Origin: an uncultured Clostridia bacterium
Lineage (GTDB): Bacteria; Bacillota; Clostridia; TANB77; CAG-508
Assembly (NCBI GenBank): GCA_948852945.1
Contig: CAQPBJ010000002.1
Coordinates: 1 to 64,000, forward strand
Length of the DNA stretch: 64,000 nucleotides
Direction of reading: 5' to 3'
Positions 6,873 through 21,800 of this stretch are shown one piece after another. A program made the translations under genes and the position numbers. The number at the start of each line of letters is the position of its first letter. Within the stretch, counting starts at the first letter, position 1. A model generated the notes under the pieces. That model had not been told where the DNA came from, did not search any database, and saw only the letters and a list, made by a program, of their open reading frames with translations.

Positions 6873-9800
6873 TTATTTTCTGTTTTTTTCTTCTACGATG
6901 ATACATGTTACTGTTATTCCTAAAACTATAAATATAACCAATATTGCAAGTTTTACGATAGTATTATTGTCTTCTGCTCCTGTTTTAATTGAGATTACTA
7001 AATCTGCTTTTCCTTTGTTGTCGTCGATTGTTATTTCTTCAAATCCTGCTTCATTGTCTACTTTTACTATTTCTGCTATGTTTTCCTTCATTCCTAAGTT
7101 GTTCTCTGATGGATTCCATCTCATTATTACGTTATAGCTTCTTTCTTGTCCTGGCTCTAGGTCTTCTACACTTAAAATGGCTGTATCTTCATGGATTACC
7201 CAAGTCTTGTTTTCTTCTTCCTTCATTGTCATTCCGTTTGGAATGTTTTCTATAAGTTCAGCTCTACCTTTTAGCTCTGCTGTATTTGTTACTTTTATTT
7301 CATATGTAACAACAACTTCTGCTGACGTTAAACCACTCTTATCTAGTTCTACTTTTCCTATATTACCATTTATTGATAATACTTGACCATTATAAGCTAT
7401 TTCTTTTACTTGTTTTTCTACTTTTAAGTTAAAGTCTTTTTTCTTGTAATAATAGTTAACCATTATATCTTCTGCCTTCATATTTCCTTTAGCATTTTGT
7501 GGCATTTCTACTAAGTTATAGTACTTAATTTCTTTTTGTACTGTTTCATATTCGTCACCTTCATGTCCGTCTATTACTTCCTCTGCTGCTATTGTTTCTT
7601 TTGTATCTATATCATAGTAGTTTGTTATAACTTTAGCAGGTCTTATGTAGTAGTAAATAACTTCAGTTATATCATCAAACATTATTCCTTTTTGGTTTGT
7701 TGGAACTTCGATTAAATCATAACCAGATATTGCTTTTTCTTCTGTAGTATAGTTATCACCTTTGTGACCGTCTATTACTTCTGTATCAGCAATTTCTTGC
7801 CCTGTTATTTTATCTACATATTTTACTTGTACTTGAACTCTTCTTGCGTAATAGTATGTTACAACGATTTCTTCTTTTGTCATTTTTCCTGTAGCGTTTT
7901 CTGGATATCTTTCTTTTACTAAGTCATATCCTGGTATTTGTTTTGCTTCTGTCTCATAATTATCTTCTGCATATCCATAGTAGTTTCTTTCTTCAACTAG
8001 TGGTTCATCTGTTAATACATCTAAATGTCTTTCTACTACACCAGCTGATTCTGGTACATAATAATATTTAACTATTATATCCTCTTTAGTCATATTACCA
8101 TTACTATTTTCAGGTACTTGAATTAGTCTATATCCTTCAAATATTTTGTTTTCAGTTGTATATGGATCGTCTTCATGTCCAGTTTCTACAACATCTTCCT
8201 CTATTCTGTTTCCTGTTGTTTTGTCTATATATTGTGTTGTAACTTTAGCTCTATGGATATAGTAATATGTTACTGTTATTGGGCTTACTGTCATATATCC
8301 TTCGCTGTTTGCTGGTAATCTATCTTCTACTAAATCATATCCTGTAAATTCCTTAGATGGAATACTATACTCGTCTCCTTCGTTTCCTTCATGTACCTCA
8401 TTATATAATACATCATTATTAATTATATCAATGTGTTCTTCTATTATTCCTCCTGATACATGTAGATAGTAGTATTTTAATATTATTTCATCTTTTGCCA
8501 TATTTACTGTTTTTTGTTCTGGTTCTTGTACTAAGATATAATCGTCGAATGTCTTCGTTTCTGTTACAAATTCATCTCCTACTAAACCTTCGTCTGTTCT
8601 TTCATCTAGTATTTCACCTGTTGTTATATTAATATATTGAACTGTTGCTCTAGTGTTTTGTAAGTAATAATAAATTACTGTTAAAGGTTCTACTTCTAGT
8701 TGTCCAGTAGTGTTACCACTGTTTTCAACTAAAGTATATCCTTCAATTTCTTTAGCGTCTGTTCTATACATCTCTCCTACTTTACCCGTTTGTTTTTCTG
8801 GTCTTGCAAGTTCGATGTCTGTATTTTTCTCTAAGTAGAAAATGTTTAACTCAGCATCTTTTACTGCGTAATAGTAAATAACTTCAATAACTTCTTCTGT
8901 CATTACACCTGTTGCGTTTGCTGGTGTTTGAGATAATGTATATTTAACTGGAATATCTGTAGCTACTTCAGTAGTATATTCTGAATCTATTAATCCTTCA
9001 ATCTCAACATCTTCACTTAATTTATTAGTTGTGCCTTCTTCGTAGTGATGTACTATTACTTTAGTAGCTTTTAATTTATAGTAGTAAATTACTTCAATAG
9101 TATCCTCTGTCATTGTTCCAGTTGCATTTGCTGGTGCTTGAACTAATTCGTATTTACTTGGCAAGTCTTCAGCTATAGTTGTTTCATAGTCGTCTCCGAC
9201 TTTACCAGTAACTGTTACATCATTTGCTACTTTAGTTGTAGTTCCTTCAACGTAGTGATGAACTATAACTGAAGCATCTTTCTTAGTGTAATATAAGTTA
9301 ATTACATTATCTTTTGTAGCTATAACTAATTCATCAACATTAGCTGAATCATAGTTATATCCATAAATATAAACTACTTCGTCTGATGCTTTTATAACAT
9401 CTTCAAATGTTACATTATCAACTACCTTTTGGTCTTTTAATACTTTGTTTGTATCTTTTTCTAGATAGTTAACGGTGTAGCTTAAGTCTGTACGTTTTGT
9501 ATAGTAAATATTAATTACATTTTCACTTGTTGTAATTGTTAAAGTTTCTTTATCTACTGAATTATAATCATATCCAGCGATATCAATTACTTCTTCGCTT
9601 GATGTTATTACATCTTCAAATGTTGCATTATCAACCACTTTTTGAGCACTTAATACTTTATTAGTATCTTTTTCTAAGTAGTTAACTTTGTAACTTAAAT
9701 CAGTACGTTTTACATAGTAGATATTAATTACATTTTCACCTGTTGTTATTACTAATATAGGATTATCAACAGAATCATATGTATATCCATCTATATCAAT

Positions 9801-12800
9801 TATCTCATTGCTTGATGTTACTACTTCTGCAAATTTCATTCCGTCTTGATCTTTTTGAGTACTTAATACTTTATCAGTATCTTTCTCTAAGTAATTAACT
9901 TTATAAGATAAATCTACTCGTTTTGTGTAATAAATATTAATTACGTTCTCACCTGTTGTTATTATTAATACAACCTTATCATTTGAATCATAGTTATAAC
10001 CGTCTATTTCAACTATTTCGTCTTCTGCTTTTACAGTATCAGCAAATTTCATTCCATCTTGGTCTTTCGCCATTTTCAATACTTTATTTGTGTCTTTTTC
10101 TAAATAATTAACTTTATAAGATAAGTCTGTACGTTTTGTATAGTAAAGGTTAATTACATTTTCACTTGTAGAAATTGTTAAAGTATCTTTATCTGATGAA
10201 TCAAATATATATCCATCAATTGTAATTACTTCATTTTCTGCATTTATAACGTCCTCAAATATTATATTACCAACTACTTTTTGAGTACTTAATACCTTAT
10301 TAGTTTCTTTTTCTAAATAGTTAACTTTATAACTTAAATCAGTACGTTTTATATAGTAAATATTTATAACATTTTCACCAGTTGTAATTGTTAGAGTATC
10401 TTTATCTACTGAATCGTAATTATATCCATTAATATTAATTACTTCATCTCTTGATTTTATTACTTCTTCAAAAATCACTTCATTAACCACTTTTTGTACA
10501 CTTAATACTTTGTTTGTATCTTTCTCTAAATAGTTAACTTTATAGTTTAAGTCTGTTCTCTTTGTATAGTAAATATTTATGGCATTTTCACTTGTTGTTA
10601 TTACTAGCTCGTCTTTATCTACTGAATCATAGCTGTATCCATCAATATTAATTACTTCATCACTAGAAGTTATTACGTCTTCGAATGTTACATTAGTAGC
10701 TACTTTTTGAGTACTTAATACTTTACCTGTACCTTTTTCTAAGTAATTAACTTTGTAACTTAAATCATTTCTCTTTGTATAATAAATATTAATTACATTC
10801 TCTCCTGTTGTAATAGTTAATGTATCTTTATCTACTGCATCATAGTTATATCCGTCTATTTCTATTACTTCGTTATCTGATATTACAACATCTTCGAATG
10901 TCATTCCTTCTTGTACTTTTTGAGTACTTAATACTTTATCAGTATCTTTCTCTAAATAATTTACTTTATAACTTAAGTCTGTTCTCTTTGTATAGTAAAT
11001 ATTAATTACGTTTTCACCTATTGTAATAGTTAAATTATTTTTATCTACTGAGTCATAATTATATCCATCTATATCAACTACTTCATCTGACGCTTTTATA
11101 ACATCCTCGAATGTTACATCATTAACTACTTTTTGAGTACTTAATACTTTATTAGTATCTTTCTCTAAGTAATTTACTTTGTAACTTAAATCATTACGTT
11201 TTGTATAATAAATATTTATTATGTTTTCTCCTGTTGCAATTGTTAAAGTATCTACATTAACTGAATTATAATCATATCCATCTATATCAACTACTTCATC
11301 TGACGCTTTTATAGTATCTTCAAATGTTACATCATTAACTATTTTTTGAGTACTTAATACTTTATCAGTGTCTTTTTCTAAATAGTTAACTTTATAGCTT
11401 AAATCATTACGTTTTGTATAGTAGATATTAATTACATTTTCACTTGTTGTAATAGTTAAACTATCTTTATCTACTGAATCATAATTGTATCCATCTATCT
11501 CAATTACTTCATTTTCTGTATTTACTACACTTTCTAAAATCATATTATTTTGTACTTTTTGAGTATTTAATACTTTATTAGTGTCTTTTTCTAAGTAATT
11601 TACTTTATAAGATAAGTCAGTACGCTTTGTATAATAGATATTGATTACATTTTCTCCAGTTGTAATAGTCAATCTGTCTTTATCTACCGAATCATAATCA
11701 TATCCATCGATATCAATTATTTCATCACTTGAAATTATTACTTCTTCAAATGTTACATCATTAACAATTTTTTGAGTACCTAATACTTTATTTGTACCTT
11801 TTTCCACATAATTTACTTTGTAACTTAAATCAGTACGTTTTGTATAATAGATATTAATTACGTTTTCACCTGTTGTTATTATTAATACAACCTTATCATT
11901 TGAATCATAGTTATATCCATCAATATCAATTACTTCATCTTCTGCTTTTACAGCATCAGCAAATTTCATTCCATCTTGTTCTTTTGCTATTTTCAATACT
12001 TTATTAGTATCTTTTTCTAGATAATTAACTTTGTAACTTAAGTCTGTACGTTTTGTATAATAAAGATTAATTACATTTTCTCCGGTTGTTATGCTCAAAG
12101 TATCTTTATCTGCTGAATCAAATATATAACCATCAATTTCAATTACTTCATTTTCTGAATTTACTACACTTTCAAAAGTCACATTATTTTGAAGTTTTTG
12201 AGTACTTAATACTTTACTTGTATCTTTTTCTAAATAATTTACTTTATATGATAAGTCACTACGTTTTACATAGTAAATATTAATTACATTCTCTCTTGTT
12301 GTAATTGTTAAGGTTTCTTTATCTACTGAATCATAATTATATCCATCGATATCTATTACTTCATCACTTGAAGTTATTATATCTTCAAATGTTACACTAT
12401 CAACAACTTTTTGAGTACTTAACACTTTATTAGTATCTTTCTCTAAGTAGTTAACTTTATAACTTAAATCTGTACGTTTTGTATAATAAATATTTATGAT
12501 GTTTTCGCCAGTTGTAATAGTTAGACTATCTTTATCTACTGAATCATAATTATATCCATCAATTGTAATTACTTCATCACTTGGAGTTACAACATCTTCA
12601 AATATCATATTGTTTTGTACTTTTTGAGTACTTAATACTTTATTTGTATCTTTTTCTAAATAATTAACCTTATAACTTAAATCTGTACGTTTTGTATAGT
12701 AAATATTCATGACGTTTTCGCCAGTTGTAATAGTTAACGTATCTTTATCTACTGAATCATAATTATATCCATTAATGTCTATTCTTTCATCTTCTGAGTT

Positions 12801-15800
12801 AATTACACTTTCAAATTCTTTATTTCCCTGAATTTTTTGAGTATGTAATACTTTATCTGTCCCTTTCTCTAAATAATTTACTTTATAACTTAAATCTGTA
12901 CGTTTTATATAATAAACACTTATCACATTATTTGCTTCATTTTCTGTTACGGTTAATGGTCTATTTTCTTCTTTTTCAAATTTATAACCATCTTTTATTT
13001 TGCTAATATACTCTTCTATTTGTGTTCCATATGTTGCTTTTTCAATTTCAGTAACTTTTTCGTCTTTTTCTCCATTGTAATAGTATTCTACCTTGTAGTT
13101 ATATTCTTTTAATTTATAATAATATGTTACTACTATTGTGTCTCTCGTATATATTCCTATAGCGTTATCTGGAATTACACATACTTCATATATTGCTTTT
13201 AAATCTTCTGAAGATACTGCTTCTGACTTATATTCAAATCCTTCTTTTCCTATCTTCTCTTCACTTTGTATTTCTGTTCCATCTTTTGCAATTACTTTTT
13301 CTTCTGTATATGTATAACTTCCATCTTCATTTTTTATTGCAATATAATGGTTTACTATTACCTTCGTTTTCTTGTCATTCTCTATAGTTACTGAATGTTC
13401 GCCATCTTCACTTACTTCTATTATTACACTTTCTTCATTTAAATGATATCCTTCTGGTGCCTCTAATTGCGTTATTTTATATAATCCCTTTGTTAATTCT
13501 ACTGTAGCTTTACCTGCATCATTTATCTCTACTTCTATAACACTTTCACTGTCACCTTTAGCTTTTAACTCTATATTATTTACAGTAAACTTATCTTCCC
13601 CTGCCGATGTGCTTCCATCTTTATAGTATCCTAAATGTAAATAATATACTTTTCCACTTTGCAAAGTTGTCACATATTCTTGTGCTGATTGTGTTCCAGA
13701 TATATTTATAAATTTTTCACTGCTACTATATACTGGTCTTTCTGGAGTTTCTGTTATTATTGCATATCCATAGTCTCCACCATTCTGACTTGATATTTCC
13801 GCATTTACTATTAATTCATACTCTCTTGTGGCATCTAACAAATCTATTGGAATATATGAAGTTGCTATTGTATTATCTTTTCCTTGGTTATTTGACTCAT
13901 ATCTTCCGCTATTTTCTGTAAAATTATATGTTGATTTTTTAGTTCCATATACTTTTATGCTGTTAAATTCTATTTGGTCTTCTCCACTATCTATTAATAT
14001 ATCTTTTCTATATCCTAGATGTAAGTAATACGTCTTTCCACCTTCTAATATAGCTGTATAGTCTTCCGCACTTTTTGTTCCTGATATATATATAAATCTT
14101 CCAGAATTTGAATTGTATGCTGGTGCTGATGTTGTTTCCGTTATTGTCGCATATCCATAATCAAGAAGATTTTGACTTGATACTCTAGCATTTACTACTA
14201 CATAATATGTTCCTGTTTTTTGACTCAAATCTATCTTTATATATGAATTAGCTGTTGTATTTCCTTTTCCTCTTGAACCTTGATATGTCTTTCCATTAGT
14301 TGGTATATATTTTCCATCTCTTTCAACAAAATAGTATTCTCCATTGTTAGTTAATTCTCCACGTACTTCTGTTATTTCTTTTGTAGCATCCATTCCTTCA
14401 CTATATTCTTGTCCATTTGCTACTAGATTTCCTATTGATACATTATCTGTATCAGGACTTATTTTAAATTTTGCTCCTACTAGTAATTCTTTTGTTTTTC
14501 TATCTACATTATTTATTACTATCTGCTCTTTACGCTTTGTATAATATAAATTTATTACATTATCTGACTCTTTTGTCGTTATTGTTATGCTCTCTTTTTC
14601 ACAACTATCATAATTATATTCTTTTATTGCAATAACTTCATCCGCTGCATTAATTATACTTTCAAATTCCTGATTTACTACTACTTTTGGTGATTTTATT
14701 ACTTTATTTGTTTCTTTATCTAAGTAATTTACGATATAAGTTAAGTCTTGACGTTTTATATAATAACTCTTTATTACATTATTAGCTTCATTTTCAGTTA
14801 TTGTTAATGGTTTATTTTCTTCTTTTTCAAACTTATATCCATCTTTTATCTTTTGTGGATATTCTGTTATTTGTGTTCCATATTCTGCTGTCGCAGTTTC
14901 AGTCACTGTTTCATCTTTTTCTCCATTATAATAATACTCTACTGTGTAATTGTACTCTCTTAGCTTATAATAATAGATTACTTCAATGTTTCCATAAATA
15001 TATTGCCCACTGCTATTATCTGGCTCATTAACCACTCTATATTTTACTTTAACACTTTCTAATGCCTTAGTAGCATATACATCTCCAACATATCCTGTTT
15101 TAATCTCATCTGGTGCTTCTGTTCCATCACTTAAAGTTACTCTTGTTGTTGTTCCTTCTATATAATGATGTACTGTTACTGTTCCTTGTAACTTTTCAAA
15201 TTCTGCTATTACTTTTATATCTGTAATTACATTAGTAAATTTATCTAATGTATATGTTCTAATATCTCCTTCAAGTTCAACATTCTCTTCTGTAATTGTT
15301 CCATCTTCACTTATCTTTTGAACTTTTATTGATTTTATTTTATAGCCTTCTTCTGCCTCCACTACTATATCTTTAGTAGAATTTGCTTCTACTATAACAT
15401 TTTCATAAGAAGCTAATCCTTCTCCTGATATACTTCCGCCTTTTACTTCAACTGTTTCTCCAAATACATTTGTTTCTTCATGAGTTTTTACCTCTGTTGC
15501 TATATCATAATCTTTAAGTCTATAATAATAAATTACATTTACTTCTGGATATTCATATACTCCTGTTTCGTTTTCAGGTTCTTCTACTAATTTATATTTC
15601 CAATCAATATTTTCTTTACTTGAAGTTTGATATTCTTCTCCTTCTTGTCCACTATAAATTTCGTCTTCTGCTAAGCTTCCATCTGCTAATGGAACACTCA
15701 TTTCTGTTCCTTCTATATAGTGTTTTACAACTAAAGGAATTGATTTTTTAACATAATAATATGTTACTACAATATCCTCTGATGTATATGTCCCCACTGC

Positions 15801-18800
15801 ATTTGAAGGAATTATATATTCACCATTTTCATCTTTCTCTAGTTCATATTTTTCAAAATCTACCTTTGGTACTGTTGTATATGCATCATTTGGTCTATAA
15901 TCTGATACCTCATCTTCTGCTAAAGCTGTAGTAGTACCTTTAATATAATGATGAACTGTTACTTTACCTTTTCTTTCGTTAGGTATATCAAATTCTTTTA
16001 CACCATCTTGTCTAAATTCTATAGTAGTAGGTTCTTCATTTAACCAATAGCCTTCTGGAGCTACAAGTTCTGTAACTTTATATTTACCAAAAGGCACTTG
16101 AATAATCGCCTGACCGTCTAAATTTGTTTCAATTTCTGTATGATACAACTCTGAATCATTTGTTGTTATATTTATACTATTAATAGTAAATTTATCATCT
16201 CCAAAAGATATACTAGCATTTTTATAATATCCAAAATGTAAATAATATATTTTTCCTCCATTTAACACAGTATTATAATCTTTTGCTACCTGTGTTCCTG
16301 ATATATAAATAAATCTTCCTAAAGCATTACCATATGTTGGTCTAGTTGTATTTTCTGTTACCGTTGCATATCCATAGTCTCCACCACTTTGACTTACTAT
16401 TTCTGCATTTACAGTTAAATTATATTTACCTACATATTCTGTTAAATCAATTGGTATATATGAATTAGCCACAGTATCATCTTTACTTTGGTTATTTGAT
16501 TCATATTTTCCCGCATTTTCTATAAAATTATAGTTTGTAATTATTGCTTGATATAGATTAATGCTATTAATTACTATCTGATCATTACCTGTATCTACAC
16601 TACCATCTTTTCTATACCCTAAATGTAAATAATATACTTTTCCACCTTCTAAAACCATTGATATATAATCTTTAGCAACTTTAGTTCCTGATATATAAAC
16701 GAATCTTCCTGTGCTTGAATTATATTCTGGTGCTGTAGTAGTTTCTGTTACCGTTGCATAACCATAATCTGCAGTTTGGCTTGAAGATTCTGCATTTACA
16801 ACTACTACATATTTTCCTTCTTTATTTGTTAAATCTATTGGAATATATGAATTAGCTGTTGTATTCTGTATACCTTCAGTTCCACCATTAGCTATTTGAT
16901 AAGTCTTACTATTTGTTGGAACATATTTTCCAGATTGTTCTATAAAATATTGTGTTCCATTATTAGTTAAACTACCTAAACTATCTATTATTTCATTTGT
17001 TTTATCTGCTGATACATATTTTTGACCATTTGCTGTTAACTCTCCTATAACGTTTTTAGGATTTTGTCTTTCTTCTAATTGGTCTAATTTAAATTTAGCT
17101 CCAGTAATTCTTTCCTTTGTTTGTGAATCTATTTTATTTATTGTTATCTTACTATTTGCTAATGCATATGTAACAACAATATTTTTATTTTCTGTAACAT
17201 TTGTAAACTGTGGCATTATATATGAACCATCTTCCAAAGTTTCAAATTGATGTTCTTCATCATTTACAGTAATAGAAATAATTTCATATCCTTCATCTGG
17301 AATTATTTTAATTTCTTTTGTAGATGTTCCTCCATATTGTATAGTTTCAAAATTTGTTAAACCTTCACCTGAAATTGTTCCACCTGACACACCATCTATC
17401 TGTTGAATATTTGTTGTTATTTTAAATTCTTTTAAATAGTTTTTAACTTCTAACTCTTGAACATCAGGCACTCCCATTTCAGCCTGTACTTTAGCTATAA
17501 ACGCATCTTCATTTCCCTGAGACGTTATATTTTCACCTTTTTCTCCTATAATACTTCCTGAATAATTTCCAGCCAACAATATTGAGCCATCTACAGTTTC
17601 TGATACTGAATTAATATTTGAACCAGTTGTATATTTCCACTTTAAATCACCCTTTGAACCATATTTTGCAATTAAGCCTCTCATTGGCCATTGATTTTTT
17701 ACACTATCATAAACACCAATTTTTCCACCAACAAGTATTCCACCATCAGAAGCCTCTTTTACCGAATAAACCGCATCGGCTGTTCTTTCAGTTATCTCTT
17801 TATGCCATTCTAAGTTTCCATTTTTATCATATTTTAATATTATTCCATCAATATCTAAACCAGAAACTCTATCACCATTATCTAAAACAATATTTAATTT
17901 AAATGTACCACCAGCAATTACTCCACCATCGCTTGTTGCACCAACAGAATAAATATAATCATATACTCCTGCTCCACCAACTTGTTTATACCATTCTAGC
18001 TTGCCATTTTTATCATATTTTAATATCAAACCTGCATAACCGCCACCGGTAACAGTTATTCTATCTCCGTTTTCTAATATAAGTGATTCTCTGAAATATC
18101 CTCCTGCAACTATTCCTCCATCTGCTGTTTCTGCAACTGAACAAATAGTATCATATGCAGAATCTTGTAATCTTTTATAATACTCTAAATCTCCACTTTT
18201 ATCATATTTTAATATTATTCCATCACAATCGCCAACAGATGTTAAAACCTCTCCATTATCTAATGTAATTGAACCATTAAACTCTCCTCCTATTAAAAAT
18301 CCATCATCTGCTGTTGTTGCTAAAGATAAGATAGCATTATTATTTCCTTTTATTTGTTTATACCACTCAAATTCTCCAGATTCAGAATATTTAAAAATTA
18401 TTCCATTAGTTTGTGTTCCTGATGTTATTTTATCTCCATTTTCTAGTATAAACCATCCATCATTATAATATTGACTACTAAATTTTCCACCTACTAATAT
18501 TCCTCCATCTGATGTCTCAACAATAGATTTAATCTGACTACCATTTGTTTTTAATTGTTTATACCACTCAATTTTACTATCATTACCATATTTTACAATT
18601 AATCCATATTCATTATTGCCATTTACAGTAGGTACTACTGTGTCATCATCTAATGTAATTGAATTTCTAAAAGTTCCTCCTGCAACTATTCCACCATCTG
18701 ATGTCCCCACAACTGTTTGAAAAGAATCTGCATTAACTCCACCAATTGACATCACTTTTTTAGGTATTATTTCAGCAGTTTCTTTCCATACTAACTTTAA

Positions 18801-21800
18801 TATAATACCATCAGTTTTTCCATTCTTAGTAGCAACCTCTGCTTTACTTCCATCTGCTAGTATAATATTATTAGTAAATTCTCCTCCTACTAATATATCT
18901 CCATTCTCCATTTCTACTAAAGAATATACTCCTATATCTCCAACTCCGGTTATTTGCTTAGCCCATAATTCTTCGCCAGACTCAGAATATTTTAAAATCA
19001 TACCATCTGTATCATAAGGACTTAATACATTTTTATCTCCAAAAGTAAGTACATTTCTAAAACTTCCTCCTACTAATATTCCTCCATCTACAGATTGTAT
19101 TACTGACCTAATAGTATCACTACCAGAAGTCCCTACTTGCTTATACCACTCCAATTCTCCATCTTTAGAATATTTCAATATAAGTCCATCCGAATCACCT
19201 TTTGAACTTAATACATTTTCATCATCTAAAGTAATAGTACTTCTAAATACTCCTCCTACTAATATTCCTCCATCTGATGTCTCTATGATAGAATACATTT
19301 CATTATCACCATTTCCACCTATATGTTTATACCATTCTAACTCTCCAGTTTTACTATATTTAGCTACTATTCCATCATTTCTATCAGAAACTAATTGAAC
19401 ATCATCACTCAAATTATACTCAGATGAGAACTGTCCTGCAAAAGCAATTCCACCATCAGATGTTCCACATAATGAATACACATTACTAGTACCAAAAGTT
19501 GTAACTAAATGTTTATGCCATAACAATTCTCCATTTTTACTATATTTTATTATTGCTGAATCATACTCTCTTCCTGCATATAAAGCATCTCCATTTTCTA
19601 ATGTAACTGAGCCTGCACCATAAAAAGTCACACCTATTATTATCTCTCTATTATCTGTTTCAGATATTGATTTAATATAATTATGTTCTCCATTTGGAAT
19701 ATCTTTAAACCATTCTATTTCCCCAGTTAATGTATATTTTATTAGTACTAACCCATTTGTCTTTGTCGTATAACCATTTTCTAATGTAATTTGTCTACTC
19801 ATTCGAGAACCCACTATTATTCCACCATCAGATGTTCCTTGTACAGCCTCAATCATTTCTGTACCAAATCCACCTATTTGCTTATACCATTGTATATTAC
19901 CATCTTTGTCATATTTAATTACAATTCCATCTTCCGCTCCTCTAGAAGTTAACTTTTCACCATTTGTCAACGTAATAACATCTCTAAAAAATCCTCCTAC
20001 TACTAAGCCACCATCTATTGTTTCTGATATTGATCTCAAATAATCATAATTAATACCTCCATACTTATCATACAATTCTACATCCAAAGTCTTTAAAGCT
20101 TCTCTAGACGCACCTATACCAAAGTAATATTCATTATCTTTTAAAACATATCTATCATCAGCCTCTACTTCTATCGCTTTATATAACCCTTCAGGTAAAT
20201 CAGCTGTTATCTCTCCATTTTCATTTGTAACTACAACATAATATTCTCTACCATTTATAGTTTCTTTAGTTCCTATAATATTTCCTTTACTATCTCTAGC
20301 TGGAATATCACCATTATCTACATTATATATAGCAAATTTTACACCAGGTAAAACTTCTGCCGTTGTTCCATCTTTCTTTACTAATTTAAATGATGGACTA
20401 TCTTCAATTACTAAATGTACTACGTCTCCTTCTGAAGTATAATTTTTAGCAGTCTGACCAGCTGATAATTCTTCTTGAAATTCTAATCCCCCATCAACTT
20501 TTTGTACTTTAAATACAATATCTTTTACTTTGGCATATCCAGCTGGAGCATATGTCTCTTTTAATATATATGTGCAATCTAAATCTTTTCCATCAACATA
20601 TTGATATAAATTAGAAATTACTATTTTTCCATTCTCATCTGAAATATATTCACCTAATGCTTTTCCATCTTTTAATAATCTAAATTTTGCACCTACTAAA
20701 AATTTTTCACTTTCACCTTTAATTGCCTTGGTTATATCTAAAGTGTATGTTGGTATCTTTTCTTTTTCCAATATAAAATTTATTGTTGGTATTTCATCAA
20801 CAAGCTCAACTCTATTTTCGTTAACTGTTCCTTCATTTATAACAGCTTGATATACACCATTATTATTTCTTATAACAAATTTAACTTTAGATACATAATA
20901 ACCTTCTGCTTTCGTTTCTTGTAATACATATTCTTCATCTATATATAAACCTGCTATTGTTAATTCACCATTTAAATCAGTTATAATACTTTTTCCGCTT
21001 TCAGGCATGCCTTTTCCTGTTAGCATATATCTAATATTATTTAACTTTCTTCCTGTACCTAATTCTTGCGCTGTTACTTTTAAATTTGGACGTACTTTAT
21101 CTTCAACAGCAAGTGCAACTACATAACCTGCATCAGATTCCTTTACAACTATATTTGTCGCTTTTTTTAATGTTCCAGAAATTAAAACAGGTTCAATTTT
21201 TCCTTCAGCATTAACACTTGTTCTAAATTTAATTTCATCTGAATTTAACTCATATTGATTAGAAGTTTTTATTTCTCGAATAATATATGTTTTATCAACA
21301 AATAAATTCTTTAATATTATTTTTCCATCATTATCAGTAACTCTAGCTTTTCCTTCTTCAGCTCCTTCTTCGATAATAGAATATGTTGCTTGACCTACTA
21401 GTCTTTCTGAATCTTTTTGATATTTTGTTATCTCTAAATCAAACTGTCTTGCTATCATAAAACCTAATTTATTAGGCTCTACATATGTTCTATACTTTCC
21501 TTCTTCTGTATCTAAACTAAAATATATACCATGATGACTATATGATACTTCATTGTAATTCAACGCTTCTGGTATTTCTATCTCATAAGTAAACTTATGT
21601 GTTTCACCTGTTACCATTGAATAGTTTTCTAAAACAATCAGATATGCTTTTATTTTTGACCAATCAGCAGGACTTGTTGTCCAGCGGTTTTTGCTATCTG
21701 TAATATCTTTACTTGGTTGCTCAACATCTGTATAGTAAACTGTTGTCTTACCATGTAATTCTTCTGGAATCTGAATTCCTGCATCTGTCATTCTTGTATC

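Noticed and set aside
9291..12903. CRISPR-like regular repeats
   Set aside because: The period is 213 bp, units are coding and in frame, and no short invariant repeats with unique spacers or cas genes are present.
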